A DNA stretch of 37,128 bases, taken from NCBI GenBank assembly GCA_021204085.1, contig JAJPZY010000104.1:1-37128 (forward strand), in the 5' to 3' direction. The notes beneath the pieces were generated by a model. It worked only from the letters and a program-made list of their open reading frames with translations, did no database searches and was not told the origin of the DNA. Position 1 is the stretch's first letter. Every line of letters begins with the position of its first letter. Positions 6,851-15,807 of this stretch are shown piece after piece. The DNA comes from Clostridiales bacterium. Lineage in GTDB: Bacteria; Bacillota; Clostridia; Lachnospirales; Lachnospiraceae. The position numbers and the translations under genes are program-made.

Positions 6851-8788
6851 CTATTTTCTCCGCTTCTTATGCTTTACAATCAACGTCAGCGCAACGATTC
6901 CTGCCGTTGCAGCGGCTCCCATTGCTACAGCTCCCATTTTGATTTCTTTGTTGAGCTTTTCCTCAGAAACCAAAATCTCGGAACCATCTCCTGTTTTCTC
7001 GCCCTCCTTGTGCATTTCTCCGGTACCGCCTTCTACAACACCGTCATGGCACAAAACCGCTCCGATGGTTGCAAGGAAGCACTTTATATCCATCAGGGGA
7101 CCCATGTGCTTTACATACTCTCCATCGAATCTGGCCTTCGTGTCAATTTCCAACTCATCCCGGCCATTTACCTGTGCCCAACCGGTGATTCCTGGCTTCA
7201 CGCTGTTGGCTCCGTACTTATCCCGTTCTGCAATCAAATCATCTTGGTTCCAGAGAGCCGGCCTTGGCCCGACAATCGTCAGATCAGATGTGAGCACCTG
7301 CCAAAACTGAGGCAGTTCATCCAGAGAATACTTTCTCATAAAGCGGCCAGTGCGAGTTATATATGTATCTGGATTCTCCAGCAAGTGCGTCGGAACATCT
7401 TTTGGTGTATCTGTACGCATGGTTCGGAACTTCCAAATTTCAAATGTCTTTTTGTCTTTTCCGACCCGCTTCTGTTTAAACAGCACAGGACCGGGAGAAT
7501 CCAACTTAATTGCCAGAGCCAGTGCACCCATGAAAGGAGCTAATACAACGCTGGCTGCACCAGCAAGCACAATATCTGCCGCACGTTTCACAGGCAGATA
7601 TTTCTTTTGCTTTGCTGTCATATCATAGCCGGATTCATTATTTTCATCCTGCAAGCTCTGATGATCATCCGCACCAGGGTTCATCGTTCCATCCTCCTCA
7701 GACTTCTCAGACAATCCCAATGCCTGAATCGTATCCTGTACAACAGCGTCCTTCTGGAATTCCCGTTCCATCTTCTCCCGGCCAAGCTTTCCCATTTGCT
7801 CACGTTCCTCACGCGACAAAATGAGGACTCGTTTCATCGCATGATAAAGGCTATCTGAATCTTTCACAGCGACTAAGATACCCGTCTTTTCATCGTCCAC
7901 AGCTTCTCTACATCCAGGAATATCACTGGTAATCAGTGGACGGCCAGTTGCTGCCGCTTCCAACAAGACGTTGCTCATTCCTTCGTGGTAGCTGGGAAGC
8001 ACTACACAGTCCGCCGCTGCATACCAAGGGCAAGGGTTCTCCTGGAAGCCATGGAATTTCGCAATTCCCTCTGCCTCCAGTTGATCAACCTGTTCCTTAT
8101 ACTCATCCTCGTAAAAGCCTACAAGGTCAAGGAAGAAGTCTTTTCCGTCCTGCCTCAACCGCTCTACCGCGCTGAATAGCTCATCCATCCCTTTTTCCTT
8201 CATAATCCTGCCCAAATACAGGAAATGCACCTTATCATTTTGGGGAAAAGGTTGGTATGGATAAGATTCCAGATTGATCCCAGCACCTTTCAGGACCTTC
8301 TGTTTCTCTATAGGAATGATATGCCGTCTCTGAAATTCAGCGGCATTTCCTTCATTTTCAAAAAAAACGATCCTTACGTTACGGAATGACAGCTTATAAA
8401 GAGCAGTCACAAATTGTGCCAGACCAGGCTTCTGAAATGCTGTCCCCAGTCCCTGCACATTCGCACAGAACGGAATGCCCATCTCCCCAGCGCAGATTCC
8501 AGCATAGATATTAGGTTTGATTGAAAAAGTAATTACCAGGTCAGGATGTTCCTCTTTCAACATTTTCCTATATGTTTGCAGCAATTTAAAGTCAGTTACA
8601 GGATTGATTCCTCTGCGATCAATCGCTGTTTCGATGCACCGCAACCCCATTGTCTGAAAGTCATCTTCATGGCCGACAAAGGGCATACTCAGAACGACTT
8701 CATTCGTTTCCATCAGCTTTGCAATCAGTTCTCTACGGAACTGCCAAAGCATATAAGAATGATTTGTAATAATCAATATTTTTCCCAT
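6851..8788 (-). CDS. Bifunctional GT4 glycosyltransferase-phosphoglycosyl transferase fusion (645 aa), initiates the repeat unit
   Basis: The frame opens with a GTG at 8797, but the ATG at 8788 is better placed behind AGAAG. Residues 1-360 are a GT4 retaining glycosyltransferase: the N-terminus GKILIITNHSYMLWQFRREL resembles PglA/CapM-like enzymes, and E269-x7-E277 is the donor-site motif. After a polar linker (361-395), residues 396-586 are a monotopic phosphoglycosyl transferase of the PglC/WbaP catalytic-domain type: hydrophobic re-entrant helix, KFRTMR, the SLDELPQ motif with the D490-E491 dyad, and VGPRP. A second membrane helix at 618-638 ends in KHKKRRK. Known family chemistry is transfer of a sugar phosphate to undecaprenyl phosphate, then addition of a second sugar. 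It is the last large gene of the operon. The sugars cannot be read from the sequence. Confidence 0.88.
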   Translation of the reverse strand: MGKILIITNHSYMLWQFRRELIAKLMETNEVVLSMPFVGHEDDFQTMGLRCIETAIDRRGINPVTDFKLLQTYRKMLKEEHPDLVITFSIKPNIYAGICAGEMGIPFCANVQGLGTAFQKPGLAQFVTALYKLSFRNVRIVFFENEGNAAEFQRRHIIPIEKQKVLKGAGINLESYPYQPFPQNDKVHFLYLGRIMKEKGMDELFSAVERLRQDGKDFFLDLVGFYEDEYKEQVDQLEAEGIAKFHGFQENPCPWYAAADCVVLPSYHEGMSNVLLEAAATGRPLITSDIPGCREAVDDEKTGILVAVKDSDSLYHAMKRVLILSREEREQMGKLGREKMEREFQKDAVVQDTIQALGLSEKSEEDGTMNPGADDHQSLQDENNESGYDMTAKQKKYLPVKRAADIVLAGAASVVLAPFMGALALAIKLDSPGPVLFKQKRVGKDKKTFEIWKFRTMRTDTPKDVPTHLLENPDTYITRTGRFMRKYSLDELPQFWQVLTSDLTIVGPRPALWNQDDLIAERDKYGANSVKPGITGWAQVNGRDELEIDTKARFDGEYVKHMGPLMDIKCFLATIGAVLCHDGVVEGGTGEMHKEGEKTGDGSEILVSEEKLNKEIKMGAVAMGAAATAGIVALTLIVKHKKRRK

Positions 8789-8804
8789 TTCACACACTTC
8801 TTTT

Positions 8805-10061
8805 CTACTTGTCTGAATCTAAAATACTATACTGCTTCATCAGTTCTACCCGCTGCTCGCCAATTTTCACACTTTCTGCAGCAGATTCTCCTCCTGTCTT
8901 TTGCAGTTCTTTTCGATATTGCCAGATACGGCTCACCCATGCCACAGGCAGGAGGAACGGTTTTTCCCGCAGATACGGATACCGTCCGAACAGGCTCTTA
9001 GCGCTGGGGAATACGCTTTTCCAGATGTTTGTCTTTCCGGATTTGCCTTTCTTTTGTGCTGCAACAGCATTCAGCGTAACCGTACTACTGTGAAGCCGTT
9101 CACGATCTACTGCCCCGTAAATACCACCAGATAGAAGATCCTCCAACATCGGGCCTTCGTCAACTTGAATGCTTCTCCATTCTTCCGGATAAGCGGCTTT
9201 ATCGGGGTCGAACGTCAAATACTTTTGGCCGATCTGAAACACTGCTGCAGTAAATAGTTCTGCATGAATCATCGTGGTCTGGCTTAAAATGGACAGCCAA
9301 TCTATCTCCCTTCCATACGCATTTGCCATCATGATTATATCACTTACCTGGCGGATTCCAAAGCCGCTGTGTAAGAAGTGCTTGAAGGCATGGCATAGGA
9401 GGTAGAATAAATGGTCTGTGTATCCCATGGTGCGAACTGAAATACCATCAATCGATACTTCTATTGCCCTATCCTCAACCCCCTCAAAAAAGGAGTTCAG
9501 TTCCCCATAAGCCTCAGAATCCGGAGGGAAAAGCGATTTGTGTGCTTCGATATAGATGGGGCTACCCTTTTTGCCATAAGGGACCTCATAAGATTGCTCT
9601 ATATCCATTTCAGCATCGGAACATTTCATCCCATTCTGCATCATGATCTCATGGCACTTTGAAAACTGACCCTGAGGAATGAGAATATCTTCATCACCGG
9701 AAATTCGATAATCCGGGTTTGGATAAAGATTCCTGCAGATGATTCCTTTCACAACAATCGGCTCAACTCCTGCACTTCGCATTGACTGGTAAAGCGAGAG
9801 GAATTCGCTGGTTTTCATGGTCTGCAGCATGACAGTCTGTACTGTGCGCTGTTTGAATGGAAGGAAAGCACTCTGATCTATCTTCTGAGCTGATGGACAA
9901 TTATATATCGCCTCATACACTAAGGGAAGAACATGCTGCTTCTCAGCAAGCTGAAAAAGGGCAAACCAATCCTGCGGTTGCAGATCGTTTTCCCAGTCTA
10001 CTTTTTCATTATTTAACGCAGCTTTCAATGCCTGCAGAAACAACTCATAATTCTCTCCCAT
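8805..10061 (-). CDS. Nucleotidyltransferase-fold protein of a polysaccharide locus (418 aa)
   Basis: The ATG at 10061 is chosen over a more distal start because AAGGAG lies 7 bp upstream. The region around residues 100-130 carries VVKGIICRNLYP and SGDEDILI with D123 and D125. This matches the uncharacterised nucleotidyltransferase family PF14907 (NTP_transf_5), which often lies in capsule and exopolysaccharide loci. The protein is soluble, with helices before and after this core. A substrate is not known; a nucleotidyl transfer onto a glycan or lipid carrier is possible. Only 16 bp separate it from the GT4-PGT gene, so they are co-transcribed. The family call is from motif memory. Confidence 0.72.
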   Translation of the reverse strand: MGENYELFLQALKAALNNEKVDWENDLQPQDWFALFQLAEKQHVLPLVYEAIYNCPSAQKIDQSAFLPFKQRTVQTVMLQTMKTSEFLSLYQSMRSAGVEPIVVKGIICRNLYPNPDYRISGDEDILIPQGQFSKCHEIMMQNGMKCSDAEMDIEQSYEVPYGKKGSPIYIEAHKSLFPPDSEAYGELNSFFEGVEDRAIEVSIDGISVRTMGYTDHLFYLLCHAFKHFLHSGFGIRQVSDIIMMANAYGREIDWLSILSQTTMIHAELFTAAVFQIGQKYLTFDPDKAAYPEEWRSIQVDEGPMLEDLLSGGIYGAVDRERLHSSTVTLNAVAAQKKGKSGKTNIWKSVFPSAKSLFGRYPYLREKPFLLPVAWVSRIWQYRKELQKTGGESAAESVKIGEQRVELMKQYSILDSDK

Positions 10062-10085
10062 CTCAAAACTCCTTAACAAAAACCA

Positions 10086-10955
10086 TTATTGAGGAAGCAA
10101 GTCAACGACTACGACCTCCGGAATATTGTTGAACCTTGGAATCACCTCTGTTGATCCAAGCCCTCTCGACAAAACCATTACTTTGCTCTCGTCAGAAGAA
10201 TAATACAATCCCTCTAATTTGCCCGGAAACCACCCGAAATCCGGGGCATATAAACCGCCGATAAACGGTATAATTACCTGGCCACCATGGACGTGTCCTG
10301 ATAGAACACAGTCTACAGACCAGTCCTCTAAACTTCCCTGACTCATCCAACATACAGGCATATGACACATTAACATTGTATACAATTCTGTATCCTGAAA
10401 CTCATATAGAAAATCACTTTCCAGTGCTCTCTCTTCAGTGGTTGCTAATTCATCCGGAAGGCAATATCCGTAAATTCCTCCTAATCGGATTTCCTGTCCA
10501 TTCACAGATATATCTTCGTAACTTCTTTCGAGAACAACCGCTCCAGCCTCTTCATATAAATCATATAAGTTAATGCTATACTTTTCCTCATACTCCACTT
10601 CATGATTCCCATAAGAGACATATACCGGTGCAATTTTCGATAGATTTTGTATTAAACTGACGGCAATATCTGTCTCATCGGAACGGGAATCTAACAAATC
10701 ACCTGTAATCAAAATTAGATCTGGAGATTGTTCATCCGCCAAAGCAATCAAGCGTTTATTATCTTCTCCAAACTCACTATTATGCAAATCCGTAATTTGA
10801 AGGATTCGAAATGATGACTATATCTTATCCGAATAAACATTATAATACGTACACGTCAGTGCATATTTTGATCTTATTAACCCAATCCCGACGAGTATTA
10901 ATATCAACAGAACTATACAGATGATTACAATGTTCCTCTTTTTATGTGCAATCAC
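10086..10955 (-). pseudogene. Membrane-anchored metallophosphoesterase interrupted by an in-frame TAG
   Basis: A GTG at 10955 with AGGAG 7 bp upstream starts a frame coding for a basic N-terminus and one membrane helix (IVIICIVLLILILVGIGLI). After 45 codons it meets TAG at 10820-10818. The same frame then continues with SSFRILQITDLHNSEFG and all calcineurin-type metallophosphoesterase motifs: TDLH, LITGDLLDS, SYGNHE, and SGHVHGGQ with GLG after it. So the catalytic domain is intact but cut from its start and anchor. Full length would be about 289 residues, normal for YkuE-like enzymes. The downstream part could in theory be started at the TTG at 10787, but that would lose the metal ligand D in TDLH. 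A sequencing error or a true nonsense mutation is possible. Confidence 0.8.
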
Positions 10956-11015
10956 TTCAACACTCCTAAATCACGTCTTCACAAAGGCTGCAATTCATGG
11001 AATAACTAGCATGAA

Positions 11016-11603
11016 CTATGCCAAAGTAGGCCATTTTTGGTCCTTGTCACTCAATATCAATTTTGTACCATCTTGCAAATGATAACCGTCAGCAGACGCC
11101 GTTCCCTGATATGTGCCAAGCACCGAAGGCCATTCTATTCCAATACTGGGATCATTCCACGCCAGTCCGCCCTCATCGCCCGGATGATAAAAATCGGTTA
11201 CCTTATAACAGAATTCAGCTACATCTGATAACACCAAAAAACCGTGTGCGAATCCTTCTGAAATGTAAAACTGTAATCTATTCTTCTCAGTTAGCGTCAA
11301 CCCATACCATTGTCCATATGTTTTACTTTGGGGACGCAAATCAACGACAACGTCAAAAACCTCACCTTTAATCACACGAACAAGTTTACCCTGTGGGAAC
11401 TGCTTTTGGAAATGCAGTCCCCGTAAAACCCCTTTTGTTGACATTGACTGATTGTCCTGAACAAATACCATGTCCAAACCAGCCTCGCGCATATCATTGA
11501 GATTATATGTCTCCATAAAGTAACCTCTGCTATCTCCATGCACTGCAGTTTCAATGATATAAAGTCCATCAATCGGACATTTTGTCACTTTAATCTGGCT
11601 CAT
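11016..11603 (-). CDS. rfbC: dTDP-4-dehydrorhamnose 3,5-epimerase
   Basis: The ATG at 11603 has AAAGGAG ten bases upstream and begins one base after the rfbD stop; an upstream in-frame start would overlap rfbD. The protein has 195 residues, the normal length for RmlC. RGLHFQ (61-66, catalytic H64), SEGFAHGF with H120, and FCYKVTDFY with Y134 are all present. It catalyses double epimerisation of dTDP-4-keto-6-deoxyglucose, third step of dTDP-L-rhamnose synthesis in the cytosol. It is the last gene of an rfbA-B-D-C block inside the polysaccharide operon. Confidence 0.96.
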   Translation of the reverse strand: MSQIKVTKCPIDGLYIIETAVHGDSRGYFMETYNLNDMREAGLDMVFVQDNQSMSTKGVLRGLHFQKQFPQGKLVRVIKGEVFDVVVDLRPQSKTYGQWYGLTLTEKNRLQFYISEGFAHGFLVLSDVAEFCYKVTDFYHPGDEGGLAWNDPSIGIEWPSVLGTYQGTASADGYHLQDGTKLILSDKDQKWPTLA

Positions 11604-11604
11604 G

Positions 11605-12528
11605 TTACTGATTCTCCTTTTCAATTTCTTCTAAAAATCTGCTCAAAGCATCTTTCCAATCGGGCAATGGCGTAAAGCCACATTTGCTCAGCTTACTTTT
11701 ATCTAAACGGCTGTTAAACGGTCTGACTGCTTTGCTCAAGCCATATTCTTTCGTCGTCACCGGTACTACTGTAGTTGTATATCCAGCTTGCCGATAGATT
11801 TCACAAGTAAAATCATACCAACTGATATAACCGCCTTCATTCGTTGCATGATAGTAACCATATTGCTCAGTCTCAATCATATCGACAAGCAACCTGGCTA
11901 AATCAAATGTGTAAGTAGGTGTGCCAATTTGATCATTGACAACGCGAACCGTATCGTAAGTCTTTCCAACGTTCAACATCGTTTTCACAAAATTCTTACC
12001 GCTTACTCCAAAAACCCATGCAATGCGCACTATAAAATATTTTTCCAGAAGACTCGCTACCGCCAATTCACCTTCAAGTTTTGTCTGTCCATATACGTTC
12101 AACGGACTGTAAGCCTTACAGTCAGGCTGCCACGGCTTCGTACCCTGTCCATCAAACACATAATCCGTGCTGATATAAACCATCTTACATGCTAGTTCCC
12201 TGCAAACCTTTGCAATACTCTCTGTTCCGCCAACATTAATTGCACGCACACGCGCTACCTTGTCATCATCCTCCGCCAAATCAACCGCAGTCCATGCAGC
12301 ACAGTGAATCACCACATCAGGTTGATATTTTTTTATTGTATTTCGAACTGACTCATCATTGGTCACATCCATTTGGATATATGTCATGTTTGTAACCGGA
12401 GATCCATCAGAAATGCCATTATAGTTCGGAGCAATATCTGAACCAATCCCCTCATAACCACGTTTAAAGACTTCATTCATCACATCGTGACCCAACTGAC
12501 CTGCCACACCTGTCACAAAAATTTTCAT
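11605..12528 (-). CDS. rfbD: dTDP-4-dehydrorhamnose reductase
   Basis: The protein has 307 residues and GGAGGT 7 bp before its ATG. The N-terminal Rossmann motif TGVAGQLG (6-13) binds NAD(P)H, STDYVFDG (120-127) is typical of RmlD, and Y146xxxK150 (VYGQTKLEGE) is the catalytic pair of short-chain dehydrogenases. It catalyses the last step, reduction to dTDP-L-rhamnose. It lies between rfbB (41 bp upstream) and rfbC (1 bp downstream), so translation is tightly coupled with rfbC. All key residues are intact. Confidence 0.96.
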   Translation of the reverse strand: MKIFVTGVAGQLGHDVMNEVFKRGYEGIGSDIAPNYNGISDGSPVTNMTYIQMDVTNDESVRNTIKKYQPDVVIHCAAWTAVDLAEDDDKVARVRAINVGGTESIAKVCRELACKMVYISTDYVFDGQGTKPWQPDCKAYSPLNVYGQTKLEGELAVASLLEKYFIVRIAWVFGVSGKNFVKTMLNVGKTYDTVRVVNDQIGTPTYTFDLARLLVDMIETEQYGYYHATNEGGYISWYDFTCEIYRQAGYTTTVVPVTTKEYGLSKAVRPFNSRLDKSKLSKCGFTPLPDWKDALSRFLEEIEKENQ

Positions 12529-12569
12529 CTAACGCACCTCCAACTCAGGAACACTTACCACATGATATT

Positions 12570-13589
12570 TTATCGATTTCCATACATTTCTTCATAGTAC
12601 TTCACATACTCGCCACTAATGATAGGCTCCCACCAACTTTGATTGCTCAAATACCAATGAATTGTCTTCTTTATTCCGTCCTCAAATCTCGTTTCTAGGA
12701 GCCATCCCAGTTCACTGTTGATCTTGCTGGGATCAATCGCATATCTCAAATCATGCCCTTTCCTATCAGATACATAGGTAATCAGGCTTTCCGGCTTATC
12801 AAGCTCTTTACATATCATCCTGACAATGTCAATATTTCTCATCTCATTATGACCACCAACGTTATAAACTTCTCCTGGCCTGCCATTACGGATAATAAGG
12901 TCTATTGCCTTGCAGTGATCCTCCACATATAACCAATCTCTAACGTTTTCTCCATTTCCATAAACAGGAAGTGGCTTGTCGTTCCAAGCGTTAATAATCA
13001 TAAGCGGGATAAGTTTCTCGGGGAAATGATATGGGCCATAATTATTGGAACATCGGCTGATACTGACAGGCAATCCATATGTGCGATAATATGCCATCGC
13101 CAAGAGATCCGCACTCGCCTTCGATGAACTATAAGGACTACTCGTATGAATTGGAGTCTGTTCAGTAAAGAACAAATCCGGGCGATCAAGCGGCAAATCT
13201 CCATAAACTTCGTCTGTTGACACCTGATGAAATCGCTTTACTCCGTATTTTCTACTAGCATCCATCAATGTTGCGGTTCCAATAATATTAGTTTGTAAAA
13301 ACACCCCCGGATTTTCTATGCTCCGATCTACATGACTTTCTGCAGCAAAATTTACAACAATATCCGGACTCTCTTCTTGAAACAATTGATAAATCGAACC
13401 TCTATCGCAAATATCAACCTTTGCGAACCGAAAGTTTGGATTATCTAAGACAGAAGACAATGTAGAAAGATTGCCTGCATATGTAAGCTTATCCAGACAC
13501 ACGATACGATCTCCAGTGTGTTTTTCTAATTCATAGAAGATAAAATTTGAGCCGATAAAACCCGCTCCGCCAGTTACAAAAATCGTCAT
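12570..13589 (-). CDS. rfbB: dTDP-glucose 4,6-dehydratase
   Basis: The protein has 339 residues, normal for RmlB. It shows the NAD-binding motif TGGAGFIGSNF (6-16), the catalytic triad segment STDEVYG with T125-D126-E127, and Y153xxxK157 in SPYSSSKAS. RYAIDPSK near the C-terminus is also typical. It converts dTDP-glucose to dTDP-4-keto-6-deoxyglucose, the second step of dTDP-L-rhamnose synthesis. The ATG at 13589 has AGGGA upstream. It is 23 bp downstream of rfbA and part of the same operon. Confidence 0.97.
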   Translation of the reverse strand: MTIFVTGGAGFIGSNFIFYELEKHTGDRIVCLDKLTYAGNLSTLSSVLDNPNFRFAKVDICDRGSIYQLFQEESPDIVVNFAAESHVDRSIENPGVFLQTNIIGTATLMDASRKYGVKRFHQVSTDEVYGDLPLDRPDLFFTEQTPIHTSSPYSSSKASADLLAMAYYRTYGLPVSISRCSNNYGPYHFPEKLIPLMIINAWNDKPLPVYGNGENVRDWLYVEDHCKAIDLIIRNGRPGEVYNVGGHNEMRNIDIVRMICKELDKPESLITYVSDRKGHDLRYAIDPSKINSELGWLLETRFEDGIKKTIHWYLSNQSWWEPIISGEYVKYYEEMYGNR

Positions 13590-13612
13590 ATCACTTACTC
13601 CCTCAAAACAAT

Positions 13613-14509
13613 TCAGCGAAGTACGTCCATATATTTGCCATCAAGAACGTCCTTCAAGTATTGTCCATATTGATTTTTCTTCAATACTTCATATACCTTC
13701 ATAACGTCTTCTTTGCTGATCCAGCCATTCAAATACGCAATTTCTTCCAGGCATCCAATCTTGCGGTGCTGATGCTGCTCCACAGTTTTAACAAAAAACG
13801 TAGCGTCGACAAGAGATTCATGTGTCCCGGTATCTAACCAAGTAAATCCCTGCCCCAATAATTCGACATTCAACCGTCCAGCCTCAAGATAGATACGGTT
13901 TAGATCCGTTATTTCCAGCTCGTTTCTTGCTGAAGGTTTCAATCCCTTTGCATATTCTACCACATGATTGTCATAGAAATAAAGTCCCGTCACGCAATAA
14001 TTGCTTTTGGGCTTTTGTGGCTTTTCCTCGATGGATACAGCTTTTCCATCTTGGTCAAATTCTACAATACCAAAGCGCTCCGGATCATCCACATAATATC
14101 CAAAAACAGTAGCGCCTTTATCTGTTTCTGCATTTTCTACTGCAGCCATTAATCTCTTTTTCAGACCATGGCCGGCGAATATATTATCTCCTAATACCAT
14201 CGCAACAGTATCCGACCCAATGAAATTTTCCCCAATGATAAAAGCCTGAGCCAAACCATCTGGAGATGGTTGAACAGCATATGTAAGTTCAATACCAAAC
14301 TGATGACCATTTCCCAATAGTTCTTGAAATCTGGGCGTATCATGCGGTGTAGATATTATTAAAATATCTCTGATTCCAGCATTCATTAATACCGATAAGG
14401 GGTAATAAATCATCGGTTTATCATAAACCGGAAGTAACTGTTTCGATGTTACCATCGTCAACGGGTACAATCGCGTTCCCGAACCACCCGCTAATATAAT
14501 TCCTTTCAT
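13613..14509 (-). CDS. rfbA: Glucose-1-phosphate thymidylyltransferase
   Basis: The protein has 298 residues, normal for RmlA. The nucleotide-binding signature [11 protein letters not shown] lies at 8-18, followed by [29 protein letters not shown] and TGLYFYD are further family motifs. It joins dTTP and glucose-1-phosphate to make dTDP-glucose, first step of the rhamnose pathway and its usual feedback point. AAAGGAG precedes the ATG. The 80 bp upstream, up to the pyruvyl transferase gene, show no clear terminator, so it is probably read from the same long transcript. Confidence 0.97.
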   Translation of the reverse strand: MKGIILAGGSGTRLYPLTMVTSKQLLPVYDKPMIYYPLSVLMNAGIRDILIISTPHDTPRFQELLGNGHQFGIELTYAVQPSPDGLAQAFIIGENFIGSDTVAMVLGDNIFAGHGLKKRLMAAVENAETDKGATVFGYYVDDPERFGIVEFDQDGKAVSIEEKPQKPKSNYCVTGLYFYDNHVVEYAKGLKPSARNELEITDLNRIYLEAGRLNVELLGQGFTWLDTGTHESLVDATFFVKTVEQHQHRKIGCLEEIAYLNGWISKEDVMKVYEVLKKNQYGQYLKDVLDGKYMDVLR

Positions 14510-14589
14510 TAAAATGTACTCCTTTATCTATTTTCTCTCTGCCGAGAAATTATTGTCTAAAAAAGTGAAAAGTCAGACCGCATCACTAA

Positions 14590-15741
14590 TTATAGTGTCT
14601 TTAAAGAATCTAATACCTTCCATATGTCTCTTTTATAATTTGGCATGATTGATTCTAATCTTGTTCGTATCTTATTTTCGTTGTCCTGCATCCATTGGAA
14701 AGCCCTAAGCAAATCATTACTATCCTTAAGTGCTTGCACAGGCAGAACATAATTTCTATCATTGCCAAACAAATCCGTCGCTATTCCCTTAGCCTTAACT
14801 GAGTATCCTACTACAAGCGTAGGAACGCACGATGAATAAGCACCTATAGTCGCATGTGTTCTCGCCCCCACAAAAAAACGACACCTTGCAATATATCCCT
14901 TCAACTCCATGCAGTTACAATCTTGGATAAATACAATACGCTCATTTTCTCCAAAATATTGGCTCAGCTCTCTCAGAGCATCCCGATCATCATTATTATG
15001 AGCTACAACATGCGGAATCAGCGCAACATTCATTTCTGTATGATCCAAAATATACTGTATCAGTGTTAAGTAGTTTTGTAGCGCAGCACCCTTTTGTGAC
15101 TCACATTTGATAACAAGCGGACTTAGATTAATTCCAACAGTATTATTCTTCAAAAAATTCTTCGGCAACGGTAACTCTACTGTGTCTAGAAGGAAAGCAG
15201 GGTCAGGTACTAAAATTGTATTCTCATTATATTTCTTTAAAAGCTGGTATGTTATGCTCTCTCTAGCAGTGATGAGATCATAGTGTGAAATGTCTTCTGC
15301 AATTGCATCTGTCATATCATCAGGTTCAAAAGAACACCCCCACAAAACAGTTTTTGCCCCAGTTCTGTGTATTCTGGTGTTATAATGCCCCAATATGTCT
15401 CTACCCGCATAGCAATAGTTATCTCCACCAATGGAAAAACAGACATCCGTTTTCTTTAATTCAGAGAAAAAATTCCCATGTTTGAAAACTGTGGACAGAT
15501 AGTTGTTGTGAAATATTCTACGATACATTGAGGCAACAATATTTCTAACGCTATATCTAGGAAGTTGCTGTTCACTATCATCATATACTGTAACAATTTC
15601 ATCCAAATTATATTTCTTTTCCGTCTCAGGGCGGCGAGAATATAAGATAATCTCATCACTTCCCAAAAGCTTCGCAGTTGCGCGCACTATTGCTTCGCAA
15701 CCATGGTTATCACTCCCATTATGATAGTACAACTTTAGCAT
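14590..15741 (-). CDS. Polysaccharide pyruvyl transferase family protein (first copy, 383 aa)
   Basis: The N-terminus LKLYYHNGSDNHGCEAIVRA and the C-terminal block GARTHATIGAYSSCVPTLVV are hallmarks of the CsaB/polysaccharide pyruvyl transferase family (PF04230). Members transfer a pyruvate ketal from phosphoenolpyruvate to a sugar hydroxyl pair. Some members have other or unknown activities, so pyruvylation is inferred from the family. AAGGAG lies 8 bp before the ATG. It is followed downstream by rfbA and preceded by a GT2 gene. The protein is less than 20% similar by eye to the second copy at 24959-26062, so they are not recent duplicates. Confidence 0.85.
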   Translation of the reverse strand: MLKLYYHNGSDNHGCEAIVRATAKLLGSDEIILYSRRPETEKKYNLDEIVTVYDDSEQQLPRYSVRNIVASMYRRIFHNNYLSTVFKHGNFFSELKKTDVCFSIGGDNYCYAGRDILGHYNTRIHRTGAKTVLWGCSFEPDDMTDAIAEDISHYDLITARESITYQLLKKYNENTILVPDPAFLLDTVELPLPKNFLKNNTVGINLSPLVIKCESQKGAALQNYLTLIQYILDHTEMNVALIPHVVAHNNDDRDALRELSQYFGENERIVFIQDCNCMELKGYIARCRFFVGARTHATIGAYSSCVPTLVVGYSVKAKGIATDLFGNDRNYVLPVQALKDSNDLLRAFQWMQDNENKIRTRLESIMPNYKRDIWKVLDSLKTL

Positions 15742-15807
15742 TGTTTAGTCTCCTTATAATCCTCAATCGTATTAGTTTTAGGACGGTAAATTCCTTTTCA
15801 CATCCAT

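Noticed and set aside
6511..6942. 143-codon + strand frame over the 90-aa gene
   Set aside because: No ribosome binding site and a low-complexity Phe/Ser/Leu product; the - strand frame has GGAAGGAA before its ATG.
6869..7543. 224-codon + strand frame opposite the GT4-PGT gene
   Set aside because: The opposite strand encodes the conserved phosphoglycosyl transferase motifs; this one looks like random coding with many Cys, His and Ser.
4454..10820. Stop-codon reassignment as the reason for the two in-frame stops (TAA at 4454 and TAG at 10818)
   Set aside because: The two stops differ, and TAA, TAG and TGA all end other well-formed genes in the window, so local mutation or gene splitting is more likely.
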